Part shown: one piece after another, positions 13,013 to 27,814 of the stretch
Layout: every line of letters starts with the position of its first letter
Numbering within the stretch: position 1 is the stretch's first letter
Assembly (NCBI RefSeq): GCF_000143415.4
Contig: NW_003314324.1
Location: 381,811 to 445,810 of the forward strand
DNA length: 64,000 bases
Direction: 5' to 3'
Source of the DNA: Selaginella moellendorffii
Lineage: Eukaryota; Streptophyta; Lycopodiopsida; Selaginellales; Selaginellaceae
Made by a program: the position numbers and the translations under genes
The notes under the pieces: model-generated
The model's input: only the letters and a program-made list of their open reading frames with translations
Told to the model about the DNA's origin: nothing
Databases searched by the model: none

Positions 13013-13127
13013 CGATCGAGCTCGAAATATCCCAAAATGCCAAAGTTCCCTCTCTCTTTAATTGGAGGGAGAAATATCTATGCCAACCTTTGCTCGTACA
13101 CATTTCTTTGACCGTACACATCACGTT

Positions 13128-13135
13128 CTATATAA
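13128..13135 (-). promoter_or_regulatory. TATA element of THIC
   Basis: The minus strand reads CTTATATAGAAC here, about 116 bp before the THIC start codon and 47 bp beyond the SBP gene stop. The whole THIC promoter therefore overlaps the SBP 3' UTR. Confidence 0.5.
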
Positions 13136-13181
13136 GCGCTTATTTTCAAATGGAATGATCGTTCCGTCTCCCCATTTCTCT

Positions 13182-14888
13182 TCAAAACCTGTTCATGCCG
13201 AGTGAAGAAAAACTTTGCTGCTGCTGCTGCTGCTGTTGCTGCTGTTGCTGCTGCTGCTTGGAGGAATTTCCGCTGCTCGGCATTCCAACTGCGTCGTGCG
13301 ATTGGAAGCTCTGATGGTGCCGGTGATGGTGGTGGTGAACTTGATGAGCCGCTTGATGAGGCTGCTGCTGTTGATGAGCTTGAGCTTTCGGCGATGGAGA
13401 CCCTCCATCGCTGGCAGCAGAGGTTAGAATGTATTGAGTGTTTTGAGTACCGATAGCTGTCGAGGCAGATGATCCGGCCGAGAGTTCGTAGCTTGTTGGA
13501 GACTTTGTCCATGCGTCTGATGACAGAAGAGAGAGAGCACGGCCTGAGTCGAGCACGGGGCTTAGTCCTCCGCCGCCTCCCCCTCCACCCCCGCCCGAGG
13601 AGGAGGAGAGCGAGAGTTTCATCTGGTCCGGCTTGGCCATGCTGCTGTTTGACGCCGTGATGGCTGCTGCTGTTGTCGACGACGACGAGGAGATCGTCGG
13701 GAGGCCGGTTGGTCTCTTGGAGTTTTGGAGCAGCAGCAGCAGCTTCTCCGGGGAGAGGTTCTCCACAAGCTGTTTGCTGAGGAACTGGTCGCGGCCGAGG
13801 CGTCCCCAGGCGCCGGCGCCGTAGCCGAGAGCGTGATCGCTGTGACTGTCGACGATGATCGAGGAGCCGACGCCGAGCCTTTGGTAAGCAGCTGGCCAAA
13901 GGAGAAAAAGCAACGTCAGCCGAGATAAAGCAGCGAAGTTTATATGAACTTCACCTTGGAAGCTAGCGTTTCCCATGTTGTAAGCAGCTAGAGCGTCGGG
14001 CTGTGGCTTCCTCCGGCGCTCGTTGTGCCCCTGGAGACGTCTCCGGCAGCTCCGTTTCCCCTCGTCAAACTCGGGCAGCAAGTGGAACCTGTGAGAGCAA
14101 GACCAGAGTGTGTGAGCCAACTAATGATTGTAAGGAAAGAACCAGCAAAGAATTCGTTCAAGCAAGAGAGAAAAGAATAAGAAACGAGAAAAATCGCTCT
14201 CCTGGCACACAAAGCTTGCAAGCAAGATCGAAGAAAAAAAGAGAAAAGCATAAGTATGGAGTGATGGAAAAAATCTCTCCTGACACTTCCACTCACGCAC
14301 TGACCTGCTGCATTGCTGACAGAATCTTTGCTCCTGGCCATTGACAGTGTTCTTGGGAGTCTTGGAGTGGACTTCGCAAACTTTGTGGCGGCGGTGGTAG
14401 TCCTTGGAGCCGGAGAGATCCGCCTGGCAGCCCTCGACTTGGCACTTGGGAGTGACGCTGGTTTGCGAGCAGCCCCGCCCCTTTTTGGCCGGAGGAGTTG
14501 AGGATGGAGGAGGCGTTCCGGCCGCCGCTGGCGCTGGCGACGCCTTTTGCTCCTCGTAGGTCCTCTTGCCGAGCTTCAAGGCCATGGGAGACGAGGAATT
14601 CGCCGCTTCTTTCGTGTCCTCGTCCATCTCCTCCCAAGATCGCGCCTGCGCTCCGCCCGGCGAGGATTTGCCGGGGCTGTAGCCGCTGATGCCGCTGCTG
14701 CAAAACCCTAACTCCTCCCCGGGATTTCTCGGCGCCTTGACGGATTTCCACTCCCAGGGCTGCTGCTGCTGCTGCTGCATCTTACCTCGGTCCGCGTCGC
14801 CGCTGGCCGGGGATTTCGATCCTCCTGCGCTGGTCTTGGACGGGGAGAGCGCTGCGGGAGAATAGGAGGGAGAAGAGGACGACGCCAT
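13182..14888 (-). CDS. SBP-box (SPL) transcription factor with miR156 site
   Basis: Plant-specific DNA-binding regulator that recognises GTAC cores. Three exons (14888-14305, 14088-13955, 13891-13182) encode 475 residues. The SBP domain spans about residues 149-224. It has two zinc-binding modules beginning at CQVEGC and FCQQC, split by intron 1 at the conserved position before [15 protein letters not shown] bipartite nuclear signal follows ([17 protein letters not shown]). The rest is low-complexity: an N-terminal Ser/Pro-rich part with a short Gln run, a Gly10 stretch, a His-rich stretch and a C-terminal run of 14 Gln. The miR156 site lies in the last exon. Intron 2 (13892-13954, 63 bp) is a multiple of three and open, so it could be retained without a frameshift. 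Confidence 0.93.
13216..13260 (-). repeat. CAG/CAA trinucleotide run encoding poly-Gln
   Basis: About 15 consecutive CTG/TTG triplets on the plus strand encode 14 Gln close to the SBP protein C-terminus. The run is likely polymorphic in length. Confidence 0.85.
13521..13540 (-). promoter_or_regulatory. miR156 target site in the SBP gene
   Basis: The minus-strand mRNA reads GUGCUCUCUCUCUUCUGUCA, coding for ALSLLSS. It pairs with canonical miR156 (sequence from memory) with a single mismatch, the form typical of land-plant SPL genes. It implies post-transcriptional repression by miR156. Confidence 0.92.
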
Positions 14889-15228
14889 TCCTTTCTCTTT
14901 CTTTTTTCTTCTTTTCTCTTCTCTGGTTGGTTTTTGTTTTCTCTCCCCTGTTGTTGGTGTGTGTACACTAAAATTTTAAATGGCGAATATTGTATTAAAT
15001 ACAGGTAAGAAATTGGCAGCACGATTTCTGGATTGGTGGAAATGCTGCATTCCTATTGGACGCTGTAAAGCCCATGAACCGCTTTATACCGTTCCGGGCC
15101 CGACACGTGTCCGTATGGGACAGCACGGATGGGTGCCACCGGCCCGCCTGAGTGGAGAATATTCCTGTTTATGGGATTACATTAACTTAAATCTATGTTA
15201 AACCATGACCTAATTTGTAATCTTCTAC
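14889..15228. other. Spacer between the SBP gene and the dead THIC copy
   Basis: Contains the SBP 5' flank (pyrimidine-rich on the plus strand to about 14950), then unique-looking sequence. No gene, RNA or repeat was recognised. Confidence 0.4.
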
Positions 15229-17326
<2,098 letters not shown>

Positions 17327-18083
17327 TTACGAGGACACCTCAGCCCCCATGACTCTGGGCCTTCTCTTGTTAGCATTGTGTAGTCGTTTCATGGACTTGT
17401 TTATCCTCGCCCTCTTGGATTCTATTGCTTCACGTTGCGTTATACTCTCTCTAATCACTTTTCCATCAAACTTAGACTTTGGACGAATCGAGAAATTCAT
17501 GGTCATGGGCTTGGGAGCAGTGGTTGGCGGAATTCTTCTCATTCTTTGGCTTCTCCTCGAGATCCAAATTTTCTTTTACAATCGCTGTTGTTGGTTGTTT
17601 TTTTTTATGGAGAAGAAATCTCACCAATTGTTTCATTGTGGACAACTTTGCTTTGGCAAATCACTATGTCAAAGATCACATGTCTTCATTTCTCAATCAG
17701 CCTTTTAGCCAACATTTTATTTTTATATGTCTATTCTTTGTGCTTTAAAAAATATCTTACCAACTTGCCCAACCAACTCCACACTAATTACTTCTTTTTT
17801 CGTCTCATCATCCAAATCAATTTGCATTTTTTCAAGCAAGATTGTGCTACGAATCATGGCATGGGACAATGACCCATCTGGAAGTGGCTTGAGCCAAGCG
17901 GTGAGAAGCATCAAAACATTCTTATCACACCTGGGCATGGTAGAATCGCTTCTCAACCACTCCAATGAGAAATTCAAGCATTTTCAGCTTGCTGGTGCCC
18001 GGCTTGGATTGCCTGTTTAGCTCCACAGCAGCATTGGCCAGCTTGATAATCAGTTGCTCTAAGAACTTTGCCACCTTCGACAT
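17327..18083 (-). pseudogene. Dead IWS1 copy
   Basis: Minus-strand relic of 9446-10231. The C-terminal frame reads MTMNFSIRPKSKFD and SMKRLHNANKRRPRVM. The central frame reads AWLKPLPDGSLSHAMIRST. Small deletions break the domain (for example after IRSTI and at ETKKEV) and T-rich changes have accumulated. The start codon equivalent is at 18083-18081. Confidence 0.9.
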
Positions 18084-18234
18084 GGCTTCGAGCTAGACTT
18101 GGACGAAATTAATTTACAACTTCAGGGTCTGAAATCCTTATATACAATTCTAGCAAAACGGGACAAATGTAAAAGAACGCATATTATCTGGGTTTTTTTT
18201 TTCAGGAGCATATTCAGAGCATGTAAAATGTTTT

Positions 18235-18640
18235 GAAAAGTAAAAGGCGCTTGCCGCAGTCCGCCGCTAGTTATGGCGCCAGTGAGGTCGTTGTGGGAGA
18301 CGTTCAAGTAGTTCATGTTCTTGAGCGCCAGGAATTCCACTGGAATCTTGCCGGTCAAGGCGAGATTCAGCGTCTTCAAGCTCGTGAGATTGGCGAGGCT
18401 GGGAGGGATGGCGGCAGTGGAGCGCCGTGAGTTGGCCAAGCTCTGGTGGATTTTCCCAGTGATGCGGTTGGAGCTGAGGCTCAGCACTGCGATGCATTTC
18501 GTCTTGGATCATTGTTGGAGAACCAGCTCGGGATGGCTCCTGTGAGCTGCGACGAGATCGATCCGGACCCTCCCAAGTCGAGAACTTCCAGATGACGCAG
18601 CTTAACCAAAGGCAGGAGGTACGGGACCATCCACGCCATT
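18235..18640 (-). pseudogene. LRR gene fragment next to the dead IWS1
   Basis: The minus strand reads LSLSSNRITGKI, PPSLANLTSLKTLNLA and LTGKIPVEFLALKNMNYLNVSHNDLTGAI, matching the last three repeats of the LRR protein at 20499-22649. There are internal deletions and frameshifts, and N-terminal-type sequence is joined near 18560. Confidence 0.85.
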
Positions 18641-19660
18641 ATCTCGTTAAAGATTTTGTACTACACATCCACATCGACCAAGTGAAAATAACATCACGTT
18701 GAAAGAAATAAAACTCCTCTCCTAGTAATGCTACTCAAGAATTCAGTCGCATGCAATGCCATGCTAGCCGGATATTCCCACGCTGGCAAAGTTGAGCAGG
18801 CAAGTGTCTATTTGACAAAATGTCAAGTTGGAGTTTAGTATCGAGGAGCTCACTGCTGTATGCCTATGCAGGATCAAGAGATATGGACTTGACACGACGA
18901 TTTTCGATAATATACCATATCAGCAGCTAGTTTCCTGGAACACCATGCTTGATGCTTATGCCCGAAACGGGTATATGGCATGGTCATGTTCCATGCTAGA
19001 AAAACTTTTCAGAGAAGAATGGATTTTCTTGGGATGCAATGCTCACTTGCGTGTACCCAAGCAGGGGATTTGGTTTCTGTATTTGAGTTGTTTCACAATA
19101 TGCAGATGGCCGGCATTTACAATTAAGGTAGATTTGTCTCAGCTCTTAGTGCTCACGGCCAAGTTGGTAGTGTTGAATGTGCTAGAAGTTACTTTGTGTT
19201 TCGATGGCTTTTGATTGTGGCATTCAACCATGTCACCATCATTACTCCCGCATGATCGATGGCTTGGCAAGAGCTGGTTACATTAAGAGAACTGATCACA
19301 AACATGCAATTTGGTCCCACTTCTTTGGATTGGCTGTGCCCCTTAGCTGCATGTCGGCACCTCATTGCTGTGAGCAGCAGAGCCATGTATCCTCTCTTGG
19401 CAAATGTACGGGCATAGCATTGATAGAATCTAAAGAAAACCAAAAACTGCTGCCTAGATTATGTTGTCAAAGTTTTAAGACTCGAAGTCAAACTCTTAAC
19501 AATTGCATTTCAAATTCAAATAATTTTGTCTTTATTGTCAATCATTCTATGTGTCTACAAATGACGCCTTGCTGTTCAGCAGACAAAGTAGGGAATATGT
19601 CTGATTCTATGCGAATATGCTCAAAACTTCAAAAGCATAACTAGAAGGCGATCAATGTTT
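18641..19660 (+). pseudogene. Rearranged dead PPR copy (psi-PPR-2, first of three)
   Basis: Similar to 43681-44502 of the intact PPR-2: CNAMLAGYSHAGKVEQA, VSWNTMLDAYARNGYMA and the DCGIQPCHHHYSRMIDGLARAGYI region are readable, with many stops. The first roughly 85 bp (18641-18725) are an inverted piece of the PPR-2 N-terminal half. The same inverted junction occurs at 24420 and 40012. Confidence 0.85.
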
Positions 19661-19739
19661 GATAGATTGCCTAATGACTATAGCTGCGATGATAGTTACT
19701 AACAATATGGAGGCTAGTGACCTACAACAATCTTGGTTG

Positions 19740-20450
19740 CCTTGTCGCTACACAGAACAAAGTTATTTTTTTATGCAATGCCGCAGCACGATCTCGTCAC
19801 CTGGACTGTGATGCTTGGCGCATGCGCACTAAACGAGGATGTTGAATTTTCCACAGATGCCTGAGATCGAGCAACACCGTCATGCAATGCTACATGTTAG
19901 ACAATCAAAGCTTATATTTGACTCCATGCCGCAGAGAGCTCTCTCGTCGTGGACAACAATGCTCAATGTTCTTGCCAAGAACAGCACCGGGGAGGAAACC
20001 AAGAGCTTTTTCTATCAAATGTTGCTCTCACAACCATCAAACTTGGAGCTTGTGAAGGCCACCTTTGATCAAATGCCGCAGCAAGACTTGTGCATTTGGA
20101 ACTCTATTCTTTCGGCGTAAGCTATCATGGAGCTCCACAAGAGTTGGTCCCTATCAAAAAAATTCCTTGATGCCCTTCCCGGGAAAATGCAGATATTACA
20201 AGCGACAACGTTGCTGTGAAAGATTAAAGCAACTTCACGTAGTTTACTAGCTAGAGGTAGAACGCATTTAACATTGTGTTGTTCGACGAGGCCTCGGGCA
20301 TCTCGTTAAAGATTCTTAATGTAAAGTCACAATCTCCTGATCGGGCATATGCAGAAGTAAGCGCCACAGCCAAATGCAAGCCATCGATTCTCCAAACTCT
20401 TCGTGCTTTGCATCCATGCAAACAGCCACAAAGGCAGAAGGGACATTAAT
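19740..20450 (+). pseudogene. Dead copy of PPR-3 with internal inversion
   Basis: 19770-20120 matches 62010-62430 of the intact PPR-3 (SKLIFDSMPQRALSSWTTML, FDQMPQQDLC). 20125-20350 matches 62430-62710 but in reverse orientation. 20370-20450 returns to forward orientation and matches 62757-62830. The same terminal PPR-3 piece lies beside the second LRR copy at 28673-28775, so it was duplicated together with the LRR gene. Confidence 0.85.
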
Positions 20451-20498
20451 TAATTAATTAAAAGGCAAAGCCATTTTGAAAGTAGAAGTCCGCCATTT

Positions 20499-22649
20499 TC
20501 AGGACAGGGCTAGGGTTTTTGGGGAGCACGGGGGCAGGGGCTTGCCGCAGAGCCCCGGATTGGCGGCGAAGTTGTCCGGGTCCATGTCGATGAGCGGCTG
20601 TCCGCTAGGTATGGCGCCAGTGAGCTGGTTGTGGGAGACATTCAAGTTGACCAGGTTCTTGAGCGCTAGGAATTCCACTGGAATCTTGCCGGTCAAGCGG
20701 TTCTGGGCGAGGTTCAGCCTCAACACGCTCGTGAGATTGCCGAGGCTGGGAGGGATGGTGCCAGTGAGCGCGTTGTCGTCCAGGTAGAGCTCTGTGACTT
20801 GGGTCAGCTGGCCAAGCTCTGGTGGGATTTCCCCAGTGATGCGGTTGGAGCTGAGGCTCAGCACTGCGACGTCGCTGACTTGGGTCATCGGGATCTTGCC
20901 GAACCAGCTCGGGATGGCTCCTGTGAGCTGGGAGTGGTCAAGCAGGAGGAAGGAAACTTGGGGGAGCGTCGACAGTCCTTCGAGAGCATGAAAGCTGAGA
21001 TTGTTGTGGTGGAGTCCGAGGTAGTAGAGCGCTCCTTTTCCCATGTTGCTCAAGTCTTCCGGTACTCCCGTAAGGAAGTTGTCCCGCAGCTCCAAATACC
21101 TCAGCTTGGGGAGTGTTTTTCCAAAGCTGTCTGGAAGTTTTCCTTGGAGCTTGTTGGACTCGAGGTAGAGATGCTTGAGGCTGGAGATTCGTCCCAATGA
21201 ATTGGGCAAAGCTCCGGTGATGGAGTTGAAGGAGAGGTCGATCTCGCATGTCAGGTCGTCGGGGTGTACCTTGAGGTTGATGCTTCCAAACCAGGAAGGT
21301 ATTGGCCCTTGAAGCTTGCAGTCGCGGAGAGAGATCGTTGAGAGCTCCGGGAGTGTTGTCAGCCCGGAGATGGCGTCAAAGCTCGTGATATCATTGTAGT
21401 CAAGGCGGATGACTTGCAAGCTGGTAAGGTTGGCCATGTTGGTGGGAAGCCCAGTGAGTTTGTTCATTGACAACTGCAACGTTTTGAGGTTTTTGAGGCC
21501 CCCTTGAGCAAATCCTTCTGGGATCCTGCCACTCAATGAGTTGGACGAGACATCGAGGCTGACAAGTTTGATAAGTTGGCCGAGAGAACTTGGTATTTGT
21601 CCGGTAAGCCGACCGCGAGCCAACGAAAGTTCTTCCAGGGAAGAGAGCTGACCGAAAGAGCTTGGAATGGAGCCACGGATACTGTTGCCAGACAGGTCCA
21701 GTACTTTGAGCTTCTTGAGGTTGCCGAGCGTGTCAGGGAATCGTCCAGCGACGGCGGTGCCTGATATCTTCAGCGTCTCTAAGCTGGCAAGGTTGCCTAG
21801 CGATGGAGGAATGGAGCCGGACAGCATGGTGACACTTAAGTCGAGATACTCCAAGTTTTGGAGGTCGCCGAGGCTCTTCGGAATGGATCCTGTGAGCTGG
21901 GAAATGCGCGAGAGATCGAGACGTTGGAGGCTTTTCAGCTCCCCCAAAGACGAAGGAATGGAACCTGTGAGCTTGGAAGAGTCCGAGAGATCGAGCTGCT
22001 CAAGGCTTTTCAGTTTCCTCAAGAAGGAAGGAATGGAGCCCGTGAACCAGCTTCCTTGGAGATTTAAGACAGTGAGATTCTCAAGGTTGACGAGGAACGA
22101 AGGAATGCTGCCGGCAGACGCATCAGCTCTTTCCAGGATGAGCTTCCTCAAGCTGGTAAGTTTTCCAATAAGCGATGGAAACGGTCCTTCGAATCTATAA
22201 CCTGACAGATCCAGTATTTGCAGCGTGAATGCGAGCTGAGCAAGAGACGATGGCAGCGGTCCGGAGAAGAAGAAGTTCCCGCCCAAGTCGAGAACTTCCA
22301 GTCGAAGTAGCTTACCAAAGGTGGAAGGTATCGGACCGTTCATACCATTGCCGCGGACGTTGAGAGCGCGGAGATGAGTGAGGCTTCCCAGCTCCGGAGA
22401 CAGCGTACCTGTTAGTCCTACGGATTCCAGGTTGAGCTCGCTCACCCGTCCGCTAGCTCCGTCGCATTTGACACCAGGCCAGGCACAGCAGCTGGATTCC
22501 TGGGTCCAGTTGGTGAGCAGCTTACTCCGAGTCTCGTCGGCATTTTTGAAAGCCAGCAATGCCTTCTCGTCTTCGCTGTTGCAGGATGCCGCAGTGGTGC
22601 CGTGAGCGAGGAGTGAAACGAGGAAGGCAATAAGAAGTGTTCTAGACAT
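20499..22649 (-). CDS. Secreted leucine-rich repeat protein (LRR-1)
   Basis: Intact intron-less gene of 716 residues, probably an extracellular recognition or inhibitor-type LRR protein. It has a signal peptide (MSRTLLIAFLVSLLAHGTTA) and an LRR N-terminal cap (SCNSEDEKALLAF, then CCAWPGVKC). About 22-24 plant-type extracellular LRRs follow, with the LxxLxxLxLSxNxLTGxIP pattern, and then a C-terminal cap with NPGLCGKPLPPC. There is no transmembrane segment or kinase, so it is not a receptor kinase as encoded. The start is the ATG at 22649; an in-frame GTG three codons upstream is not used. Related dead copies lie at 28746-30984 and in fragments at 9215, 18235, 27815 and 42490. The ligand is unknown. 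Confidence 0.92.
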   Translation of the reverse strand: MSRTLLIAFLVSLLAHGTTAASCNSEDEKALLAFKNADETRSKLLTNWTQESSCCAWPGVKCDGASGRVSELNLESVGLTGTLSPELGSLTHLRALNVRGNGMNGPIPSTFGKLLRLEVLDLGGNFFFSGPLPSSLAQLAFTLQILDLSGYRFEGPFPSLIGKLTSLRKLILERADASAGSIPSFLVNLENLTVLNLQGSWFTGSIPSFLRKLKSLEQLDLSDSSKLTGSIPSSLGELKSLQRLDLSRISQLTGSIPKSLGDLQNLEYLDLSVTMLSGSIPPSLGNLASLETLKISGTAVAGRFPDTLGNLKKLKVLDLSGNSIRGSIPSSFGQLSSLEELSLARGRLTGQIPSSLGQLIKLVSLDVSSNSLSGRIPEGFAQGGLKNLKTLQLSMNKLTGLPTNMANLTSLQVIRLDYNDITSFDAISGLTTLPELSTISLRDCKLQGPIPSWFGSINLKVHPDDLTCEIDLSFNSITGALPNSLGRISSLKHLYLESNKLQGKLPDSFGKTLPKLRYLELRDNFLTGVPEDLSNMGKGALYYLGLHHNNLSFHALEGLSTLPQVSFLLLDHSQLTGAIPSWFGKIPMTQVSDVAVLSLSSNRITGEIPPELGQLTQVTELYLDDNALTGTIPPSLGNLTSVLRLNLAQNRLTGKIPVEFLALKNLVNLNVSHNQLTGAIPSGQPLIDMDPDNFAANPGLCGKPLPPCSPKTLALS

Positions 22650-23844
22650 CGCAAACACAATGACGATACGAGGTACACAAAGAGGCTCACTCTCTATTTA
22701 CGTAGGACTGCGCACTGTGAGGGAAGAAAGGATGGATGAAAATGGGAGAGCGTCCAAAGGGACTTAAACTATGATAGATCAAGGATTGCGCAGAATTTTT
22801 CCTTCTTTCTCACTTCCCCATGCTTCTTAGTTGCACTAGTCCTTGGTTTTCGTGTTTTATTACTGCCTGGCTGACAAGCCTTTCACTACTTGACAACTCA
22901 CAAGGCATACCATGTTCGTGCCAGGGCATAGCCAAGAAAGAAGTATTTTTTGACGAATTGACCATTGTACTGACCGAGTGTGCCTGCTAAGTACATGAAT
23001 CTCTCAGCTGACACACTGAAAAAGTCACGTACACGATTTTCACGCTTGGTCGTCCTGATCCAGACATCACTTTGTATCTTGGAACGTAGTTAGTGGAGGC
23101 CACAGTGGAGGAGGCTGTGGTGGAGGGGAGGTGACTAAAATGATCTCTTAGATCTCAATATGTACAGGAATTTTGTTTGCGAGCTTGTGTAATTGTTTGC
23201 TAATAACAACGCATAGACATAATTAATACATAGCATGAAGGCAGTGGCAGTCAACAAACAACTAAGGTAATGGCTTTTGAGATGTGTTCCATCCCAAGGT
23301 CTGCAATACTAAGAGAGATGTTTTATATGCAATAACAAGCACTTGAAATATCTTATATAAGGAAAGTGTAATTGTTATGACTGCTCATGATGAGCATCTG
23401 ACAGTAATCTACAAGCTAAGGTTAATGTACAATTTCATATGATCGTCATGAATCTCTTGAATAGCTTTTTCCTTGACTTTCCATCTTTTATATATCTAAT
23501 GGTAATGTGGGGACCTTCATTTAACATTAGTGTCCCATGCTTCTGGTAAACAACTCTATATTGATTCTTATGTTTCTTAGTTGGGCACAAATAAATTATA
23601 AAAAAATTTATCATTACTTCTTGGCTTGATTGGTGCCTCCATTTGGGGCCCCATGTTCCATATCCTTCAAAAGCGGGACGTTATCCAAGCTCCAGACCAT
23701 GAAAAGATGGTGAGGGTTGGCCACAGTGGCACATTAGTTAATAGTCATGAATTTTTATTTTTAATTTTTTTGCCATGCCTTGGGATGAACATGGTGAGAC
23801 AGCCACTAAAACTGCTCCAAGAGAGTGCTTTGGGAGGATCAGGA
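22650..23844. other. LRR-1 promoter and AT-rich intergenic DNA
   Basis: 22650-22760 is the LRR-1 5' flank; its GAGGCTCACTCTCTATTTACG block recurs at about 28360-28385. The rest is AT-rich with no recognised gene, apart from the Gly/Cys relic listed separately. Confidence 0.5.
23085..23150 (+). pseudogene. Fragment of the Gly/Cys-rich small gene family
   Basis: The plus strand reads SGGHSGGGCGGGEVTKMIS. This parallels the end of the minus-strand gene at 63197-63397 and its 3' flank, where the coding end is GGCGGGD followed by a similar AAAATGA stretch. Only the tail is present. Confidence 0.55.
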
Positions 23845-25060
23845 TGTATGGCAAGCTTTCAAGAGTCAAGGATGCTTGGAAAGTTTTCGATCGCATGCGT
23901 GACAAGGACTTAGTGTCTTTGTTCTTGATGCTGGCTTTGTATGCGCAAAATGATCATGTAGAAGAGGCCAAGCTGATGTTTTCCGCCATTTGATGTCGAG
24001 AGTGCGATTGCGGGCATGGATGCCTGCCTGAGAATCATGGCTGTCAGTGTTTGATCGCCCATAGAACTGAACACACGCTTTGCCTCTTGCGGATACCTGG
24101 TTTGGGCATATATTTTGGGTACAAATTCCAAGCAGCTAGTCTCTGGCATTTCTTCAAAGGTGTTCTTAGCTTCGTCCACATTTCTATTATTTGTATGCAA
24201 CGTGAAAACCACCGTCCTAGAGATCATACTTCTCTCAAGCATGGCATCAAACACCTGAATCATCTGGTTGATATACCCGTTTTTGGCATATGCAGAGATC
24301 ACAGCGTTCCAATAAATCCCTGTGAGGCATCTCGTTAAGATTTTGTAAGCTTCCTCTACACATCCACACCGACCAAGTGAAGATAACATCATGTTGAAAG
24401 AAATCAAACTCCTCTCCAAATAATGCCACTCAAGAATCCAGTGACATGCAACGCCATGCTAGGCGGATATGCCCATGCTGGCAAAGTCGAGCAGGCAAAG
24501 TGTATATTTGACAAAATGCCATGTTGGAGTTCAGTGTCGTGGAGTTCACTGCTGTATGTCTACGCAGGGTCAAGAGATATGGACTTGACATGACGACTTT
24601 TCGATAAAATGCCATACCAGCAGCTAGTTTCCTGGAATACCATGCTTGATGCTTATGCCCAAAACGGGTATATGGCAGAAGCAAGGGTCATGTTCAATGC
24701 AATGGTGGAGAAGGACGTAATTTCTTGAACTATAATGCTTGCTGGTTATGGTCTTAATGGCAAGAATGTGCTAGAAGTTTCTTTGGCTTTTGATTGTGGC
24801 ATTGAGCCATGTCACCAGCATTACTCTTGCATGATCGATGGCTTGGCACGAGCTGGTTACATAGACAATGCAAGAGAACTCATCGCAAACATGCCATTTG
24901 CTGCCACTTATTTGGATGGGCTGTGCCTTTTAGCTGCATGTTGGAGCCTCAAGTGTGGAACCTGCATATCGAAATGGGTGTCTGGAATTGCTGTGAGCAG
25001 CAGAGCCGTGTTCTCATGGCAAATTTATGGGCCTAGCATTGACAGAATCTAAAAAACAAA
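23845..25060 (+). pseudogene. Dead PPR copy with internal inversion (psi-PPR-2, second of three)
   Basis: 23845-23990 matches the start of PPR-2 in forward orientation (MYGKLSRVKDA, VEEAKLMFS). 23990-24420 matches the next part in reverse orientation: the minus strand reads LISFNMMLSSLGRCGCVEEAYKI and VFDAMLERSMIS. 24420-25060 is forward again and matches 43681-44502. Stops and frameshifts occur in all parts. Confidence 0.9.
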
Positions 25061-26905
<1,845 letters not shown>

Positions 26906-27169
26906 GAGCGATGGCTGAAAGATCATCTTGTCTCACAAGGTAAGCTTTTCTTTCTTTTCTTCAGTTGCTTGAAAGCTTTGTCTTTGTAGGTGATCTTGCC
27001 AAGGAAAGGAGCGACAGGATTTGGATCTGGAGAAGATGACGATCAAGTTTGAAGGTAGAGTTTGGTTTGGTTTGTAGGGAATAAGTGGTGGTGCTCTCGC
27101 TTGTGTAGCTAGATTTCTCTTTCGTTTTTGCTCTATAAGTTTGAAGGTTTGCTATTTTGCATTGCTGAC

Positions 27170-27252
27170 AGCGGTAGCACCAGGGTGCTTGTCCGTCTCA
27201 GGGACAGGGTGAGAGAGTCCCTTTGCACCTGAACAGGTTAACACCTGCGTAG
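27170..27252 (+). pseudogene. Broken copy of the TPP riboswitch
   Basis: Matches the THIC aptamer closely but has three hits. GGGG in the CCAGGGG block is shortened by one G. The invariant CTGAGA reads GTGAGA. The aptamer stops after GCGTAG because the next roughly 85 bp are inverted, which removes the 3' strand of P1. Ligand binding is not expected. Confidence 0.88.
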
Positions 27253-27334
27253 ATTCTCGCTCGGAACAAAACTTTGATCCTCGTGCGCGCGATCTACACC
27301 TGCAAAACAGCACAAGCAGCACGCTCCCTACATC
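27249..27334. repeat. Small inversion inside the copy-3 riboswitch intron
   Basis: The segment between GTAG and CTAC here is the reverse complement of the corresponding THIC 3' UTR segment (10518-10597), while both flanks keep forward order. Confidence 0.85.
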
Positions 27335-27814
27335 AATCGATGATCGCTTCAATTATCCAAGGTATGTGGTTCCATCCGTCGAGATCTTGCTTTTTCTTGG
27401 ATTCTTTCTAGTTCCAGCGTTTTTATTCTTCGTATTATGTCCTTTCTAACTAGTTCGGTCACTAAATATTGTACGGCAAGAAAATGCCAAGGATGTAAAA
27501 CAGGAATGAATGAATGAATATGATTATTTTCCATGCGCAAAAATCGGTGTAAGCAATGTAAGATTGTCACCTTTTACATTCTCATAGTTTCCACGATCTC
27601 TCAAGCAAAGAACATCTTTTACATTGCATACCTAGCTCTTTCGTTTTGCTAGAATTGTATATAAAGGGTACACAACCTAGCAGCGTACAGGTACCAATAT
27701 AAAGAATTGTATATATATTTGCGCCATACCGTATAGCGTACAGGTACCAATGTAAAAGAGCGCATATTATCTTGTCATTCTTTTTCTCAGGTGAACTTAC
27801 AAACATATGTTAAC
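27335..27814 (+). repeat. THIC-IWS1 spacer and IWS1 promoter remnant, copy 3
   Basis: 27335-27600 matches the 10232-10510 spacer. IWS1 itself is deleted. 27640-27780 retains the IWS1 upstream sequence in reverse (gctagaattgtatataaagg and a later aatgtaaaagagcgcatatt). Confidence 0.75.

Noticed and set aside
14980-15201. 73-codon plus-strand ORF upstream of the SBP gene
   Set aside because: No similarity recognised, no promoter context; it probably spans 5' flank of the minus-strand SBP gene.
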